Shown here one piece after another: positions 9,555-19,877 of a DNA stretch of 64,000 nt. How positions within the stretch are numbered: position 1 is the stretch's first letter; each line of letters begins with the position of its first letter. Both the position numbers and the translations under genes were made by a program. A model generated the notes under the pieces. It did not search any database. It was not told the origin of the DNA and saw nothing but the letters and a program-made list of their open reading frames with translations. Source of the stretch: Prochlorococcus sp. AG-347-L20 (GTDB lineage: Bacteria; Cyanobacteriota; Cyanobacteriia; PCC-6307; Cyanobiaceae); contig QCCP01000006.1 in assembly GCA_003281225.1 (NCBI GenBank), positions 25,822 through 89,821 on the forward strand, given 5' to 3'.

Positions 9555-10226
9555 TTAGTTATACGTAATAGGATCAAGTTCTCCTTGATCATTCAACTTT
9601 GGATATTCTCTAGCTGATTTTTTATACACCGCAGCTAATTCTGGGTAACACCATTCAAAAAGTGTTTTTTGATATTCATCCATATTTAACCCTTCTCCAT
9701 TATCGGGCAATATACCTTTATTTTTTCTTTGGCGAACAGCTTCAAATAATAATATAGAAGCAGCAACTGAAACATTCAGAGATTGAACCATACCTCTCAT
9801 AGGTATAAAAATTGATTGATCAACCATTGATATAAGTTCATTACTTAGTCCCCATTTTTCTGCTCCTAAAACAAAACATGTATTTTGAGAATAATCAAAA
9901 TTTCTATAATCTACTGAGTCACTATTAAGAGTCGTTCCATATAATTTAAAACCCTTATTCTTTAAATCAGATATTGCCGTGACAGTGTTTTCATGATTAT
10001 TCAGCTTTACCCATTTTTGACTTCCTTGAGCGGTACTATTAAAAGTCTTAACGGCATTTGTTTTGCTAATAAAATTTGCTTCGAAAACTCCTGCAGCATC
10101 ACATGTCCTTAATATCGCAGATAAATTATGTGGTTTATTTACATCCTCAACTAAAACAGTCAAGTTTTTCATTCTGCAATCTAAAACACTTTTGATTCGT
10201 TCAAATCTTCTTGGCAAAATTGACAT
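9555..10226 (-). CDS. SpoU/TrmH-family tRNA/rRNA 2'-O-methyltransferase
   Basis: NLSAILRTCDAAGV, LGAEKWGLS, IPMRGMVQSLNVSVAASILLFE SPOUT motifs. Confidence 0.92.
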   Translation of the reverse strand: MSILPRRFERIKSVLDCRMKNLTVLVEDVNKPHNLSAILRTCDAAGVFEANFISKTNAVKTFNSTAQGSQKWVKLNNHENTVTAISDLKNKGFKLYGTTLNSDSVDYRNFDYSQNTCFVLGAEKWGLSNELISMVDQSIFIPMRGMVQSLNVSVAASILLFEAVRQRKNKGILPDNGEGLNMDEYQKTLFEWCYPELAAVYKKSAREYPKLNDQGELDPITYN

Positions 10227-10322
10227 TTATAATTTTTTCACACCTTTAAATTATATTCAAAAAATATTGATTACCTATTAAATCTCTTGGTTTATAATAT
10301 TTTGGTAGTTTAAGTTAACTCA

Positions 10323-10526
10323 ATGGCATACATAGAATGGGACTATACAGTAATAACAAGTATGGTAGAAAAACAAGGGTGGGAATTACCTGATCGTGAA
10401 TCGGAAGAATGGAATAAATTTAACGATGAATTAGGAGAAAAAATGAGAGGTGTTGGACTTATTTTTGAAAAATATTGTAAATTTACTCCTGACGTAGGAG
10501 AAGGAGTTCATCTTCTAGATGACTGA
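10323..10526 (+). CDS. Conserved small protein, unknown function
   Basis: 67-aa ORF filling a gap. Confidence 0.6.
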   Translation: MAYIEWDYTVITSMVEKQGWELPDRESEEWNKFNDELGEKMRGVGLIFEKYCKFTPDVGEGVHLLDD

Positions 10527-10691
10527 TCATCAATTGTTTTAAACCATTGATGTATCCCTTAATCAATGGCTTATTAATTAATAAGATAATATAATTTCAC
10601 TAAATTAGAACTGGCAATTATTAAGGCTTTATAAAGCTTGTACTCAAAAAAAATTTTTTTATTCCACAAAAAAGTTATTTAATTTCTATAT

Positions 10692-11096
10692 TTGAATAAA
10701 AATATGAAAAATAAATTAACTTTTTTATTCGATGGTGGTTGTCCACTTTGTTTGAGAGAAACAAATTTTCTTAAAAAAAGAGATACCTTAAATCAAATTT
10801 CATTTATAGATATTAATAGTAAGGATTATGATCGAAGTCTTTTTAATGACATCTCATATTCAGAAGCTATGTCAAACCTCCATGGGATTATTGAAAATGG
10901 TGAAATTATTAGGGGACTAGATGTACTTGCATATTCTTATGAATTAGTTGGTTTAGGTTGGGTTTATTATCCCTTGAAGATTAAGCTCTTATCTCCATTA
11001 TTGAGATTGGTTTACAGATATTGGGCAAAATATAGACTTCAAATTACAGGTAGATCCGATATTGAAAAACTTTGTACCTCACAATGTGAACAATAA
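10692..11096 (+). CDS. DUF393 (DCC) thiol-disulfide oxidoreductase
   Basis: FDGGCPLCLRETNFLKKRD motif; YWAKYRLQITGR C-terminus. Confidence 0.9.
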   Translation: MNKNMKNKLTFLFDGGCPLCLRETNFLKKRDTLNQISFIDINSKDYDRSLFNDISYSEAMSNLHGIIENGEIIRGLDVLAYSYELVGLGWVYYPLKIKLLSPLLRLVYRYWAKYRLQITGRSDIEKLCTSQCEQ

Positions 11097-11098
11097 AT

Positions 11099-11335
11099 AT
11101 GGAAATTATCGACATAGACAGAATAATAGAAATGTGTTGGGAAGATAGAACACCCTTTGAAGCTATCGAGTATCAATTTGGTTTAAAAGAGGAAGATGCG
11201 ATAAAAATTATGCGTCAAAATCTTAAACCCAAATCTTTCAAAGTCTGGAGAAAGAGAGTTTCGGGAAGAAATACAAAACATATGGCCCTTAAAGATTCAA
11301 CTAGATTTAAATCTACTCATAAAAGAAAATTATAA
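11099..11335 (+). CDS. TIGR03643-like small protein
   Basis: DRIIEMCWEDRTPFEAIEYQFGLKEEDAIKIMR...FKVWRKRVSGRNTKH; sits directly before DUF2256 and a photolyase. Confidence 0.85.
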   Translation: MEIIDIDRIIEMCWEDRTPFEAIEYQFGLKEEDAIKIMRQNLKPKSFKVWRKRVSGRNTKHMALKDSTRFKSTHKRKL

Positions 11336-11338
11336 ATT

Positions 11339-11470
11339 TTGAAAAATCTTTCTACTAAAACTTGTCCTGTTTGCAATAGGCCGTTTGAGTGGCGTAAAAA
11401 ATGGAAAAACTGTTGGGATGATGTTATCTACTGTTCAAAAAGATGCAGTAACAGGAAGTCGCAAAGATGA
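11339..11470 (+). CDS. DUF2256 zinc-finger-like small protein (43 aa, TTG start)
   Basis: Hand translation (M)[42 protein letters not shown]. Stop overlaps the ATG of the next gene (ATGA). Absent from the ORF track because of length. Confidence 0.88.
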   Translation: MKNLSTKTCPVCNRPFEWRKKWKNCWDDVIYCSKRCSNRKSQR

Positions 11471-12957
11471 AACAAGTATCAATTATTTTCCCGAATCAAC
11501 TTTTTAGAGAAAGCCCAATCTTAAAAATAAATTGTGAAGTTTTGATTTTGGAAGACTCATTATTTTTTGGAAATGATAAATTTCATAAATTAATTAACCA
11601 TAAAAATAAGTTAGTTTTTCATAGAGCATCTATGCTTGCTTATAAAAATTATTTAGAAGTATCTGGCTTTAAAGTTTTATATATCGAAAACAAGAATAAT
11701 GTTTCTACAGTTGATTACTTATCGGAATGTATTAAAAATAAATATCAGAAAATAAATCTCATTGACCCTCATGATTTTTTAATAATGAAAAGGATTAATA
11801 ATTTTGTTGAAAGTAATAATTTAGCTTTAAATATTTTACCTTCTCCTATGTTTATGAGCAGTGAAGATTTAAAAGATTTATTTGCATCAAATACAAAAAA
11901 ACCTCTTATGGGGAGATTTTATGAGAATCAAAGAAAGAGCCAAAAGATATTAGTTAATCCTGATGATACACCTGAAGGTGGTAAATGGAGTTTCGATGAA
12001 ATGAACAGAAAAAAATTACCAAAAAAAATAAATATACCCGATACACCTAAATTACAAAAAAATAAATTTGTAGTTAATGCAGAAAGGTCATTAGCCAATT
12101 TTAATATTGAGTTTATTGGAGAAAGTAATAACTTTTTATATCCAACTAATTTTGAAGAGGCAGATGAATGGTTAAATGATTTTTTTAAACATAGATTTTT
12201 CTTATTTGGAAATTATGAGGATGCTATTTCTAAAGAAAATTCTTTTTTATGGCACAGTTTACTTTCTCCTCTTTTAAATAGCGGCTTATTAACCCCAAAT
12301 GTTGTAGTAAATAAAGCATTACTTTTTGCAAAAAATAATAATGTTCCTATTAACTCTTTAGAGGGTTTTATTCGTCAAATTATTGGATGGAGAGAATTTA
12401 TTTGCCTTGTCTATAAAAAGTACGGAACAAAGATGCGAAATAGTAATTTTTGGAATTTTGAAGATAAGCCAATTCCAAAATCTTTTTATCAAGGAAATAC
12501 AGGAATTGAACCAGTAGACGTTGTTATAAAAAATATTATTAAATTTGGTTATTGTCATCATATTGAGCGGCTAATGATTGTTGGCAATTTTATGCTTCTA
12601 TGTAGAATTCACCCCAACCAAGTTTATAAATGGTTTATGGAAATGTTTATTGATTCCTATGATTGGGTTATGGTCCCAAATGTTTACGGAATGAGTCAGT
12701 TTAGTGATGGTGGTATCTTTTCAACAAAGCCATATATATCAAGCTCTAATTATGTAAAAAAAATGTCTAATTTTAAAAGTGGCCCATGGTGTGAAATATG
12801 GGACGGCTTATTTTGGAAATTTATTAAAGATAATGAAAGCTTTTTTAGAAAGCAATATCGTCTGGCAATGTTAACGAGAAATCTCGATAAAATGTCAGAA
12901 GAAAAATTAAATAATCACTTAAAAACGGCCGATAAATTTTTAAGAGATATTCAATAA
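11467..12957 (+). CDS. Deoxyribodipyrimidine photolyase-related protein (FeS-BCP/CryPro family homologue)
   Basis: N-terminal [65 protein letters not shown]. Confidence 0.9.
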   Translation: MKQVSIIFPNQLFRESPILKINCEVLILEDSLFFGNDKFHKLINHKNKLVFHRASMLAYKNYLEVSGFKVLYIENKNNVSTVDYLSECIKNKYQKINLIDPHDFLIMKRINNFVESNNLALNILPSPMFMSSEDLKDLFASNTKKPLMGRFYENQRKSQKILVNPDDTPEGGKWSFDEMNRKKLPKKINIPDTPKLQKNKFVVNAERSLANFNIEFIGESNNFLYPTNFEEADEWLNDFFKHRFFLFGNYEDAISKENSFLWHSLLSPLLNSGLLTPNVVVNKALLFAKNNNVPINSLEGFIRQIIGWREFICLVYKKYGTKMRNSNFWNFEDKPIPKSFYQGNTGIEPVDVVIKNIIKFGYCHHIERLMIVGNFMLLCRIHPNQVYKWFMEMFIDSYDWVMVPNVYGMSQFSDGGIFSTKPYISSSNYVKKMSNFKSGPWCEIWDGLFWKFIKDNESFFRKQYRLAMLTRNLDKMSEEKLNNHLKTADKFLRDIQ

Positions 12958-13062
12958 ATTAAGAGTAATAACCTACAGTTGTCTTTGAAAAATTAAAAGA
13001 ATATTATGTTATGAAGAAATATTAAGTACGGATGTTAGCTTAGAAAAAATTAGATTTATCTA

Positions 13063-13242
13063 ATGGAAATTGGAACACTTTTTTTAAAAAGTAATTCGAC
13101 GGGAATTCTTACTTTTTCTGAATTAGATTGGATAACTACCCATCAATCTAATTTCACCAGGTTGGAGGAATCCATAGCAATTAAATTAGGCAGAATGCTT
13201 GATTCAGGATCTATCAATATTGGTTGCCGTTTGAAATCTTGA
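13063..13242 (+). CDS. Short conserved-looking ORF (59 aa), unknown function
   Basis: Hand translation MEIGTLFLKSNSTGILTFSELDWITTHQSNFTRLEESIAIKLGRMLDSGSINIGCRLKS; below the track's 60-aa cutoff. Confidence 0.65.
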   Translation: MEIGTLFLKSNSTGILTFSELDWITTHQSNFTRLEESIAIKLGRMLDSGSINIGCRLKS

Positions 13243-13261
13243 ATAAGTTTTTATTTTAATA

Positions 13262-13405
13262 ATGAAGTATCAAAAAGAGAAAAAAATATTTTTTCGGGAA
13301 AGAATCCATTCTTTAAATATCTTTCTTTTTTTAGGATTTAATCTTTCACTTATTTCTATCTTAGGTTTTATTTGGTTTAATTCTGCAATTGAAAAAGTAG
13401 TTTAA
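13262..13405 (+). CDS. Short single-TM ORF (47 aa), unknown function
   Basis: Hand translation MKYQKEKKIFFRERIHSLNIFLFLGFNLSLISILGFIWFNSAIEKVV; basic N-terminus plus one hydrophobic helix. Confidence 0.5.
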   Translation: MKYQKEKKIFFRERIHSLNIFLFLGFNLSLISILGFIWFNSAIEKVV

Positions 13406-13456
13406 ATTTTTGAATTTTTTGTATATTAAAGTTATCTTTAAAAAATTAATTATATT

Positions 13457-14773
13457 TTGAGCATAGGATATTTACAAAGAAAGGCAGCTTGGGAAATTTT
13501 ATTAAAAGTTAGTTCTGGTGATTTTTCTGATCATGCTCTTGAAAAGGTTTTAAAAAATTATCAATTTAATCCTCTTGATATAGCTTTTATTACGGAATTA
13601 TCTTTTGGATGCATAAGGTATAGAAAATTTCTTGATCTTTGGACAGATCATACATCAAAAATTACTCATAAAAAACAGCCTCCAAAGTTAAGATGGCTTC
13701 TACATATAGGTTTATATCAACTATTGAAAATGGATAAAATCCCATTTTCTGCTGCTATTTCTACCACAGTAGAAGTAGCTAAAAAAACAGATTTAAATGG
13801 TTTAGCGGGAACTGTAAATGCGATATTGAGAAATGCATCAAGAAAATTAGAACAAAAAATCTTTCCGGAATTATCTTCTGATAGAAAAGAAAGAATTTCA
13901 TATCTTGAATCATTTCCATTATGGCTTGTGAAGGATCTTTATAAATGGGTCGGTAATAGTGAGGGTGAAAATATCATTAAGGCATTTAATAAAAAACCAT
14001 CAATTGATTTGAGAATTAACCAATTAAAAACTAATTTAGATAATTTTTTGAAAGTACTTCATGAAAATAAAATTGATGCTGAAATTATAAAAGATTTACA
14101 TAATGGAATTACTTTAAAATCTAATCCAAGATCTATAAAAAATTTACCAGGATATAGTGATGGACTTTGGACAATTCAAGATAGATCTTCTCAGTGGATA
14201 GCACCTCTCTTAAATCCAAAAGCAGGTGAAAAGATTTTAGATGCTTGTGCAGCTCCAGGAAGTAAGTCTACCCACCTTGCAGAATTAACAAATGATAGTG
14301 CTGAAATCATTGCAGTAGATAGATCAGCAAAAAGATTGAAAATACTGCAATCAAATTTAGAAAGGTTAAATTTGAAATCTGTTAATACCCTTAAGGCTGA
14401 TGCTACGAGTTTAATTGAATTAAATCCTAAGTTTATATCTTATTTTGATAAGATTTTATTAGATGCTCCATGTTCAGGAATTGGAACTCTTTCCAGGAAT
14501 CCAGATTCTAGATGGTCTTTAAGTAAAGAAAAAATAAAATCTTTAACTTTATTACAGGAAAAACTTTTGGAGAGTATTTTCCCTCTTTTGAAAAAAGATG
14601 GAACTTTAGTTTATTCAACTTGTACTATTTGTCCCGATGAAAATAATCTATTAATTGAAAGATTTATTGAAAAAAACAAAACTTTAAAATTGGTTAGCCA
14701 AAAGCAAATTTTACCTAGCTTGGATTATCCTGGTGATGGATTTTATTCTGCAATAATTTCTTATAAATATTAA
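13457..14773 (+). CDS. rsmB: 16S rRNA m5C methyltransferase (Sun/RsmB)
   Basis: NusB-like N-terminus; DACAAPGSKSTHLAEL, LDAPCSGIGTLSRNPDSRW, YSTCTICPDEN; TTG start. Confidence 0.93.
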   Translation: MSIGYLQRKAAWEILLKVSSGDFSDHALEKVLKNYQFNPLDIAFITELSFGCIRYRKFLDLWTDHTSKITHKKQPPKLRWLLHIGLYQLLKMDKIPFSAAISTTVEVAKKTDLNGLAGTVNAILRNASRKLEQKIFPELSSDRKERISYLESFPLWLVKDLYKWVGNSEGENIIKAFNKKPSIDLRINQLKTNLDNFLKVLHENKIDAEIIKDLHNGITLKSNPRSIKNLPGYSDGLWTIQDRSSQWIAPLLNPKAGEKILDACAAPGSKSTHLAELTNDSAEIIAVDRSAKRLKILQSNLERLNLKSVNTLKADATSLIELNPKFISYFDKILLDAPCSGIGTLSRNPDSRWSLSKEKIKSLTLLQEKLLESIFPLLKKDGTLVYSTCTICPDENNLLIERFIEKNKTLKLVSQKQILPSLDYPGDGFYSAIISYKY

Positions 14774-14782
14774 AAATATAGT

Positions 14783-16561
14783 TTATTTTTTAATTGGAAT
14801 TTTATAAATTTCAGATATGAACTTCTTCCATAAATAAGCTGCATTCCCACTAGATAATTCAGATTCCTTGTTATCGTCGTAACCTATCCAGATCCCTGTT
14901 GTAAGGTTATCAATGGAACCAATAAACCAAAGATCTTTATTTCCATCAGATGTTCCTGTTTTCCCATAAATTTTCTTTCCTTTTATAAAAGCTGCTTTTG
15001 AAGTTCCTTCTTTTACAGATTTTTCAAGAAGTTTATTTATTTTATTGTTTATTTTTAAATCTAATATTTTCTTGGAAATAGATTTATTTTCCCAAATAGG
15101 TTGTTTTTTAAATGATTCTATTTTTTCTATGATTTCAGGGCTTTGAATCTTCCCATTATTGTTTATAGCAGAATATGCATTTGTGATGTTTAAAAGATTA
15201 TCTCCATAGGCGCCAATGGCTAATGATGGGAATTCCTCAAACTCTTGCTCGTAACCTAGTCCAAATGAATTCGCTAAATTAATAATATTTTTTAAGCCGA
15301 TTTTTTTTGTTATTGATATTGGAACGATATTTGATGAACTTTTAAATGATTCAATCATAGATATTGAACCTCTATATTCTTCTGAAAAATTTTTTGGACA
15401 ATAACTTTCCCAGCATCTTGGTAAGTCTTCAAATTTATCTCTTAATTTTATACCTTCTATTAATGCAGCAGTATAAGGAATTATTTTAAAAGTAGAACCT
15501 AAAGGTCTTACAGATGTAATTACTCTATTATATTCATTAATTGACGGATTTTTGCTGGTTATCATTGTCCTGATTAGTCCTGTGTTTGATTCAATTGATA
15601 AAAGAGCAAACTCAAGTTCTTTAGGCCCAGCATATCTTGATATTTTTTGGGCTTTTTCTTGCCAATCTTTGTTGATAGAAGATTTAATTCTTAAAAACTT
15701 ATAATCATTTTTGTTATCAATTTTTTTATCTGTTTCCTGAAGAATAAAATTTATTAGTAATTTATCATCTAAAAAATTATCAGCTTTTTGGTAATTTAAC
15801 TTTATTTTCTCTTTAATAGCTTTATTCTTATCCGCAAGAGAAATATATCCATCAATATACATTGATTCAAGGACTTTATTTCTATTTTTAATAGCTAGTT
15901 CTATATTTTGATAAGGTGAATAAATTGATGGAGCTGGAGCTAATCCTGCAATTAATGAGATCTCTGATAATGTCAATTCTTCTATAAGTTTTCCGAAATA
16001 AATTTGGGAAGCCTCGTTAAATCCGTATGCTCCTGATCCTAAATAAATATTATTTAAATATAATTTTAAGATTTGATTCTTGTCATATCTAAATTCAAGT
16101 ATGAGTGATAAAAAAATTTCTTTTATTTTTCTTTGAAAACTTAAATCATTATTTAAAAAAAGTAATCTGGCGACTTGTTGAGTAATCGTACTTCCTCCCT
16201 CTTTCACATAACCACTTCTAATATTTTGAATAAGAGCACGTGAAATACTTTTTAAATCTATTCCATTATGTTTATAAAATCTCTTATCTTCAGAAGAAAT
16301 AAAAGAATGTTTAATTAAAAATGGAATTTTATTTTTACTATTATCTATTTCAAATTTGCGGCTTAATTTGCTTAATATCTTATTATCAGAAGATGATATT
16401 ACATAAGAATAATTTGTTATCCTAGAACCTTTCTTTTTAGATAAATCAAATTTTAATGTATTAGATATTAAACTAAAAATGTAAAAAGATATTCCAGAAA
16501 AAATTAATATTGGAATTATTAAAACAAAAGATTTGGATTTAATCTTTTGCACCTTAAGCAA
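14783..16561 (-). CDS. Class A penicillin-binding protein (transglycosylase/transpeptidase)
   Basis: SSEDKRFYKHNGID, GGSTITQQVARLL, RPLGSTFKIIPYTAAL, SSSN, GKTGTSDGNKDLWF. Confidence 0.95.
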   Translation of the reverse strand: MLKVQKIKSKSFVLIIPILIFSGISFYIFSLISNTLKFDLSKKKGSRITNYSYVISSSDNKILSKLSRKFEIDNSKNKIPFLIKHSFISSEDKRFYKHNGIDLKSISRALIQNIRSGYVKEGGSTITQQVARLLFLNNDLSFQRKIKEIFLSLILEFRYDKNQILKLYLNNIYLGSGAYGFNEASQIYFGKLIEELTLSEISLIAGLAPAPSIYSPYQNIELAIKNRNKVLESMYIDGYISLADKNKAIKEKIKLNYQKADNFLDDKLLINFILQETDKKIDNKNDYKFLRIKSSINKDWQEKAQKISRYAGPKELEFALLSIESNTGLIRTMITSKNPSINEYNRVITSVRPLGSTFKIIPYTAALIEGIKLRDKFEDLPRCWESYCPKNFSEEYRGSISMIESFKSSSNIVPISITKKIGLKNIINLANSFGLGYEQEFEEFPSLAIGAYGDNLLNITNAYSAINNNGKIQSPEIIEKIESFKKQPIWENKSISKKILDLKINNKINKLLEKSVKEGTSKAAFIKGKKIYGKTGTSDGNKDLWFIGSIDNLTTGIWIGYDDNKESELSSGNAAYLWKKFISEIYKIPIKK

Positions 16562-17501
16562 CTAAAAAACTATGTCCAATTGCTAAAGCTGTAACTAACA
16601 TTCCAGTTATAAGGAATGGTTGGGCACTTGCTTGATATTTGACATCAAACTTTAAAGGATCTCTTAGTAACCACATGTCTTGAAATGTAATTTGCGGTAT
16701 TACTAATAAAACTAAAATTACAGAGGCTAAATGTTGGCCAATAATGACTAATACTACAACCATTGCTAGTTGAAAAATGTCAATCAGTCCCGCACTTATT
16801 CTACTTGCATTTTTAATTCCAAATACTACTGGTAAAGAATTCAATCCTAACTTTGAGTCTCCTTCAACACTTTTGAAATCATTAATAACAGCAATCCCAA
16901 GCCCTGAGAGGCTATAAGCAAGTGTTAGTATCGCCGTCACGATAGTTAATTTCCCAAACAAGGCTTGTCCTGCCCACCAAGGTAAAGCTATATAAGATGC
17001 TCCTAATGCATAATTTCCAAGCCAACCATTCTGTTTTAATTTTAGTGGTGGAGCAGAATATATATAACTAATAAAGGAACCTCCTAATGCCAAAAGTAAG
17101 ACGGAGGGGAAGCTGTGCTTAGCATATAAATCTAATAGAAAAGCAACTATTAAACCCGCTATAAGTAATACCCAGATTTGTATTTTTACATCTTTAATTG
17201 AAATTTTGCCAGAAGGAATTGGTCTATTTGGTTCGTTAATTGCATCAATTTCTTTATCGAAGAAATCATTTATGGTTTGTGTATAACCTGCCAGAAGTGG
17301 CCCACTCATTAACATACATGCTAGTGAAGCTAAAACATTACTTAATGTCCATTCAAAATTTCCACTTGCGGCTGCTCCACAAATAACCCCCCATATCAAA
17401 GGGATCCACGTAATTGGCTTCATTAACTGTATACGAAGTTTCCATATACTTGAAGTTTCAGATGCACCCTTAATTCCTAATAGTTGTTTTGGATCATTCA
17501 C
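16554..17501 (-). CDS. chlG: Chlorophyll synthase (UbiA family)
   Basis: NDFFDKEIDAINEPNRPIPSG; AIVINDFKSVEGD-type motif; ChlG-like N-terminus KLRIQLMKPITWIPLIWGVICGAAASG. Confidence 0.95.
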   Translation of the reverse strand: MNDPKQLLGIKGASETSSIWKLRIQLMKPITWIPLIWGVICGAAASGNFEWTLSNVLASLACMLMSGPLLAGYTQTINDFFDKEIDAINEPNRPIPSGKISIKDVKIQIWVLLIAGLIVAFLLDLYAKHSFPSVLLLALGGSFISYIYSAPPLKLKQNGWLGNYALGASYIALPWWAGQALFGKLTIVTAILTLAYSLSGLGIAVINDFKSVEGDSKLGLNSLPVVFGIKNASRISAGLIDIFQLAMVVVLVIIGQHLASVILVLLVIPQITFQDMWLLRDPLKFDVKYQASAQPFLITGMLVTALAIGHSFLVA

Positions 17502-17509
17502 TTTACTCT

Positions 17510-17734
17510 TTAACCTTTCTCAATTTCTTCTGGGAAAAACCAGTTTTGCTCACCATTCTGAAATTTTGCGGTGATTCCAATACTCCTGCCGTCTGTCATC
17601 TTATAGCCTGTTATTACGGCTTTAGGATTTGAGGATATTTGATCTATTAATTTCGCTGGTAGTCTATCTTTTACTTTGTTAATGTTAATTTTGATTTTAC
17701 TACCGATTTTGGGTAATAATTTTGTTTCAGCCAT
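17510..17734 (-). CDS. DUF2862-like small protein
   Basis: GSKIKININKVKDRLPAKLIDQISSNPKAVITGYKMTDGRSIG...WFFPEEI; located upstream of chlG. Confidence 0.75.
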   Translation of the reverse strand: MAETKLLPKIGSKIKININKVKDRLPAKLIDQISSNPKAVITGYKMTDGRSIGITAKFQNGEQNWFFPEEIEKG

Positions 17735-17793
17735 AAGAGGTAAAATGGAAGCTATTATGCAAGATTAACAGCATTTGGACAATTTTTAATAAA

Positions 17794-18564
17794 ATGGTAG
17801 CTCTTCGTTTAATTCCTTGTTTAGATGTCGCATATGGCAGAGTCGTTAAAGGTGTAAATTTTGTTAACTTGAGAGATTCAGGTGATCCTGTTGAATTGGC
17901 TTGTAGATATTCTGATGAAGGCGCAGATGAATTGGTATTTTTAGATATTAGAGCAAGTGTGGAAAATAGGAATACATTAGTTGACCTTGTTTCTAGAACA
18001 GCAAAATCAGTAAAAATCCCTTTTACAGTAGGAGGAGGCATAGATTCTGTTTCTTCTATTAATGATCTTTTAAGAGCAGGAGCGGATAAAGTGAGTTTGA
18101 ATTCCTCAGCCGTAAGAAATCCTGATTTAATTTCTGAAAGTTCTAGAGAATTTGGTACTCAATGTATCGTCATAGCAATTGATGCTCGAAGAAAAGTTGA
18201 TAAGGTTGGTGAGTGGGAGGTATATGTAAAAGGAGGGCGAGAAAATACTGGTATAGATGTATTAAGTTGGGCAAAGAAGGTTGAGGAATTAGGCGCGGGG
18301 GAAATATTGCTTACTTCAATGGATGGTGATGGAACACAGAATGGATATGATTTGAATTTGACAGAATCTGTTGCAAATATTGTTGATATCCCAGTAATTG
18401 CATCCGGAGGTGCAGGCTCTCTAGCAGATATCTATGATGTTTTTAAAGAAGGCAGGGCATCAGCAGCACTCTTAGCATCATTACTACATGATAAAAAACT
18501 TACTTTAAAAGAAATAAAAACTTTCCTTCTCGAAAAAAAACTTCCAATTAGACCATATGAATAA
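17794..18564 (+). CDS. hisF: Imidazole glycerol phosphate synthase cyclase subunit
   Basis: [45 protein letters not shown]. Confidence 0.98.
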   Translation: MVALRLIPCLDVAYGRVVKGVNFVNLRDSGDPVELACRYSDEGADELVFLDIRASVENRNTLVDLVSRTAKSVKIPFTVGGGIDSVSSINDLLRAGADKVSLNSSAVRNPDLISESSREFGTQCIVIAIDARRKVDKVGEWEVYVKGGRENTGIDVLSWAKKVEELGAGEILLTSMDGDGTQNGYDLNLTESVANIVDIPVIASGGAGSLADIYDVFKEGRASAALLASLLHDKKLTLKEIKTFLLEKKLPIRPYE

Positions 18565-18609
18565 AAAATCTAATTTAATCTAAAAAAGAAATAAGTTTAA
18601 AATTTAAAA

Positions 18610-19311
18610 ATGAAATTCACAAAAACTATCGAAGTCAAAAATATATTTAATAAAATTTCTTATAAATATGACTTTTTAAATAATTTATTAAGTTTTGGGA
18701 TGCACAGATTATGGAAAAGGAAATTAGTTAATTTATTGGAACCTTTAAATGGTGAAGATTGGGCTGATTTATGCTGTGGAACTGGAGATTTAGCATTCTT
18801 AATTTCTGAGAGAGTTAGTCCAATGGGGTCAATTACTGGAATTGACAGTGCAGAGGATATCTTAAATATTGCAAAGAAAAAATCAGAGATAAAAAAAAAT
18901 AAATTTATTAAGTGGGAAATTCAAGATGTATTAGAAATTAATGATTATTCAAAAAATTTTGATGGGATTTGCATGTCATATGGACTAAGAAACTTGAATG
19001 ATGTTGAAGAAGGAATAAAAAAGGTTTTTTATCTTTTGAAGGATAAAGGAAGGGCAGGATTTTTGGACTTTAATCACTCAACAAAAAGTTCTTTATCCAA
19101 TATTTTTCAGAAAATTTATTTGAGATTTATTGTAGTAACCATTTCGCAGCTATTTAATTTAGGTCCAGAGTATGCATATATTGAAAAAAGTATTAGAAAT
19201 TTTCCAATGAAAAATGAGCTTATAAATATTGCTGAGGAAGTTGGATTTAAAAAAGCTGAATATAGGACTATCTTGTGGGGGCAAATGGGGATACTAATTT
19301 TAACTAAATAG
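18610..19311 (+). CDS. UbiE/MenG-type quinone methyltransferase
   Basis: NKISYKYDFLNNLLSFGMHRLWKRK; CMSYGLRNL..; GFLDFNHS. Confidence 0.92.
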   Translation: MKFTKTIEVKNIFNKISYKYDFLNNLLSFGMHRLWKRKLVNLLEPLNGEDWADLCCGTGDLAFLISERVSPMGSITGIDSAEDILNIAKKKSEIKKNKFIKWEIQDVLEINDYSKNFDGICMSYGLRNLNDVEEGIKKVFYLLKDKGRAGFLDFNHSTKSSLSNIFQKIYLRFIVVTISQLFNLGPEYAYIEKSIRNFPMKNELINIAEEVGFKKAEYRTILWGQMGILILTK

Positions 19312-19316
19312 AGAAT

Positions 19317-19847
19317 TTAGTTATTTATTTTTCTCCAACAAAAAGAACACTTTCCCCATCTTTTGATTTCCCCCTCAGGAGTAGGCGAATTACAGAGAGT
19401 ACAAATGCACATATTATTTTGATGGATTCTGCTTGGATGCTTTGCCCAAACTATTTTTGCATTAGAAGCTTTGATATTTTTATTTTTAATTTCATAATTT
19501 TGTATTATTTTTATTTCATTCAAAGTTATTCCAATTTTCTCGATTCTCTCTTTTAATTTATGCTTGTTGTAGATTAAAGCTTGGCGCCACTGTGGATGAT
19601 TTACTGCAATAATAAGTATTTTTTTTTCAATATTTAATGGTTTGCATTCTTGAAATAGTTCCAAACCGATTAAATTCTTCCAGTTTTCGTTGATTTTAGA
19701 AAGTTTATCTAAGTCACCCCATGATTTTTTGAAATTTTCAAGACAATTTTTTAATGGATGTGGATTCCTTCTAATCACTATTGGCAAATACTTTTTGTCC
19801 AATTTGTAAAATTTACTTATTAAGACTAAAGTTAATCTAATCTTCAA
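19317..19847 (-). CDS. DUF721/DciA-like protein with C-terminal zinc ribbon
   Basis: NLIGLELFQECKPLNIEKKILIIAVNHPQWRQAL DUF721 core; C-terminal CTLCNSPTPEGEIKRWGKCSFC. Confidence 0.82.
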   Translation of the reverse strand: MKIRLTLVLISKFYKLDKKYLPIVIRRNPHPLKNCLENFKKSWGDLDKLSKINENWKNLIGLELFQECKPLNIEKKILIIAVNHPQWRQALIYNKHKLKERIEKIGITLNEIKIIQNYEIKNKNIKASNAKIVWAKHPSRIHQNNMCICTLCNSPTPEGEIKRWGKCSFCWRKINN

Positions 19848-19877
19848 AAAGATGCTCGTTGTTTTAATTAAGAATTT

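Noticed and set aside
10538-10570. CCATTGA...TCAATGG inverted repeat downstream of the 67-aa gene
   Set aside because: Weak 7-bp stem with long loop and no U-tract; likely chance in AT-rich DNA.
17727-18041. 104-aa minus ORF
   Set aside because: Antisense to hisF.
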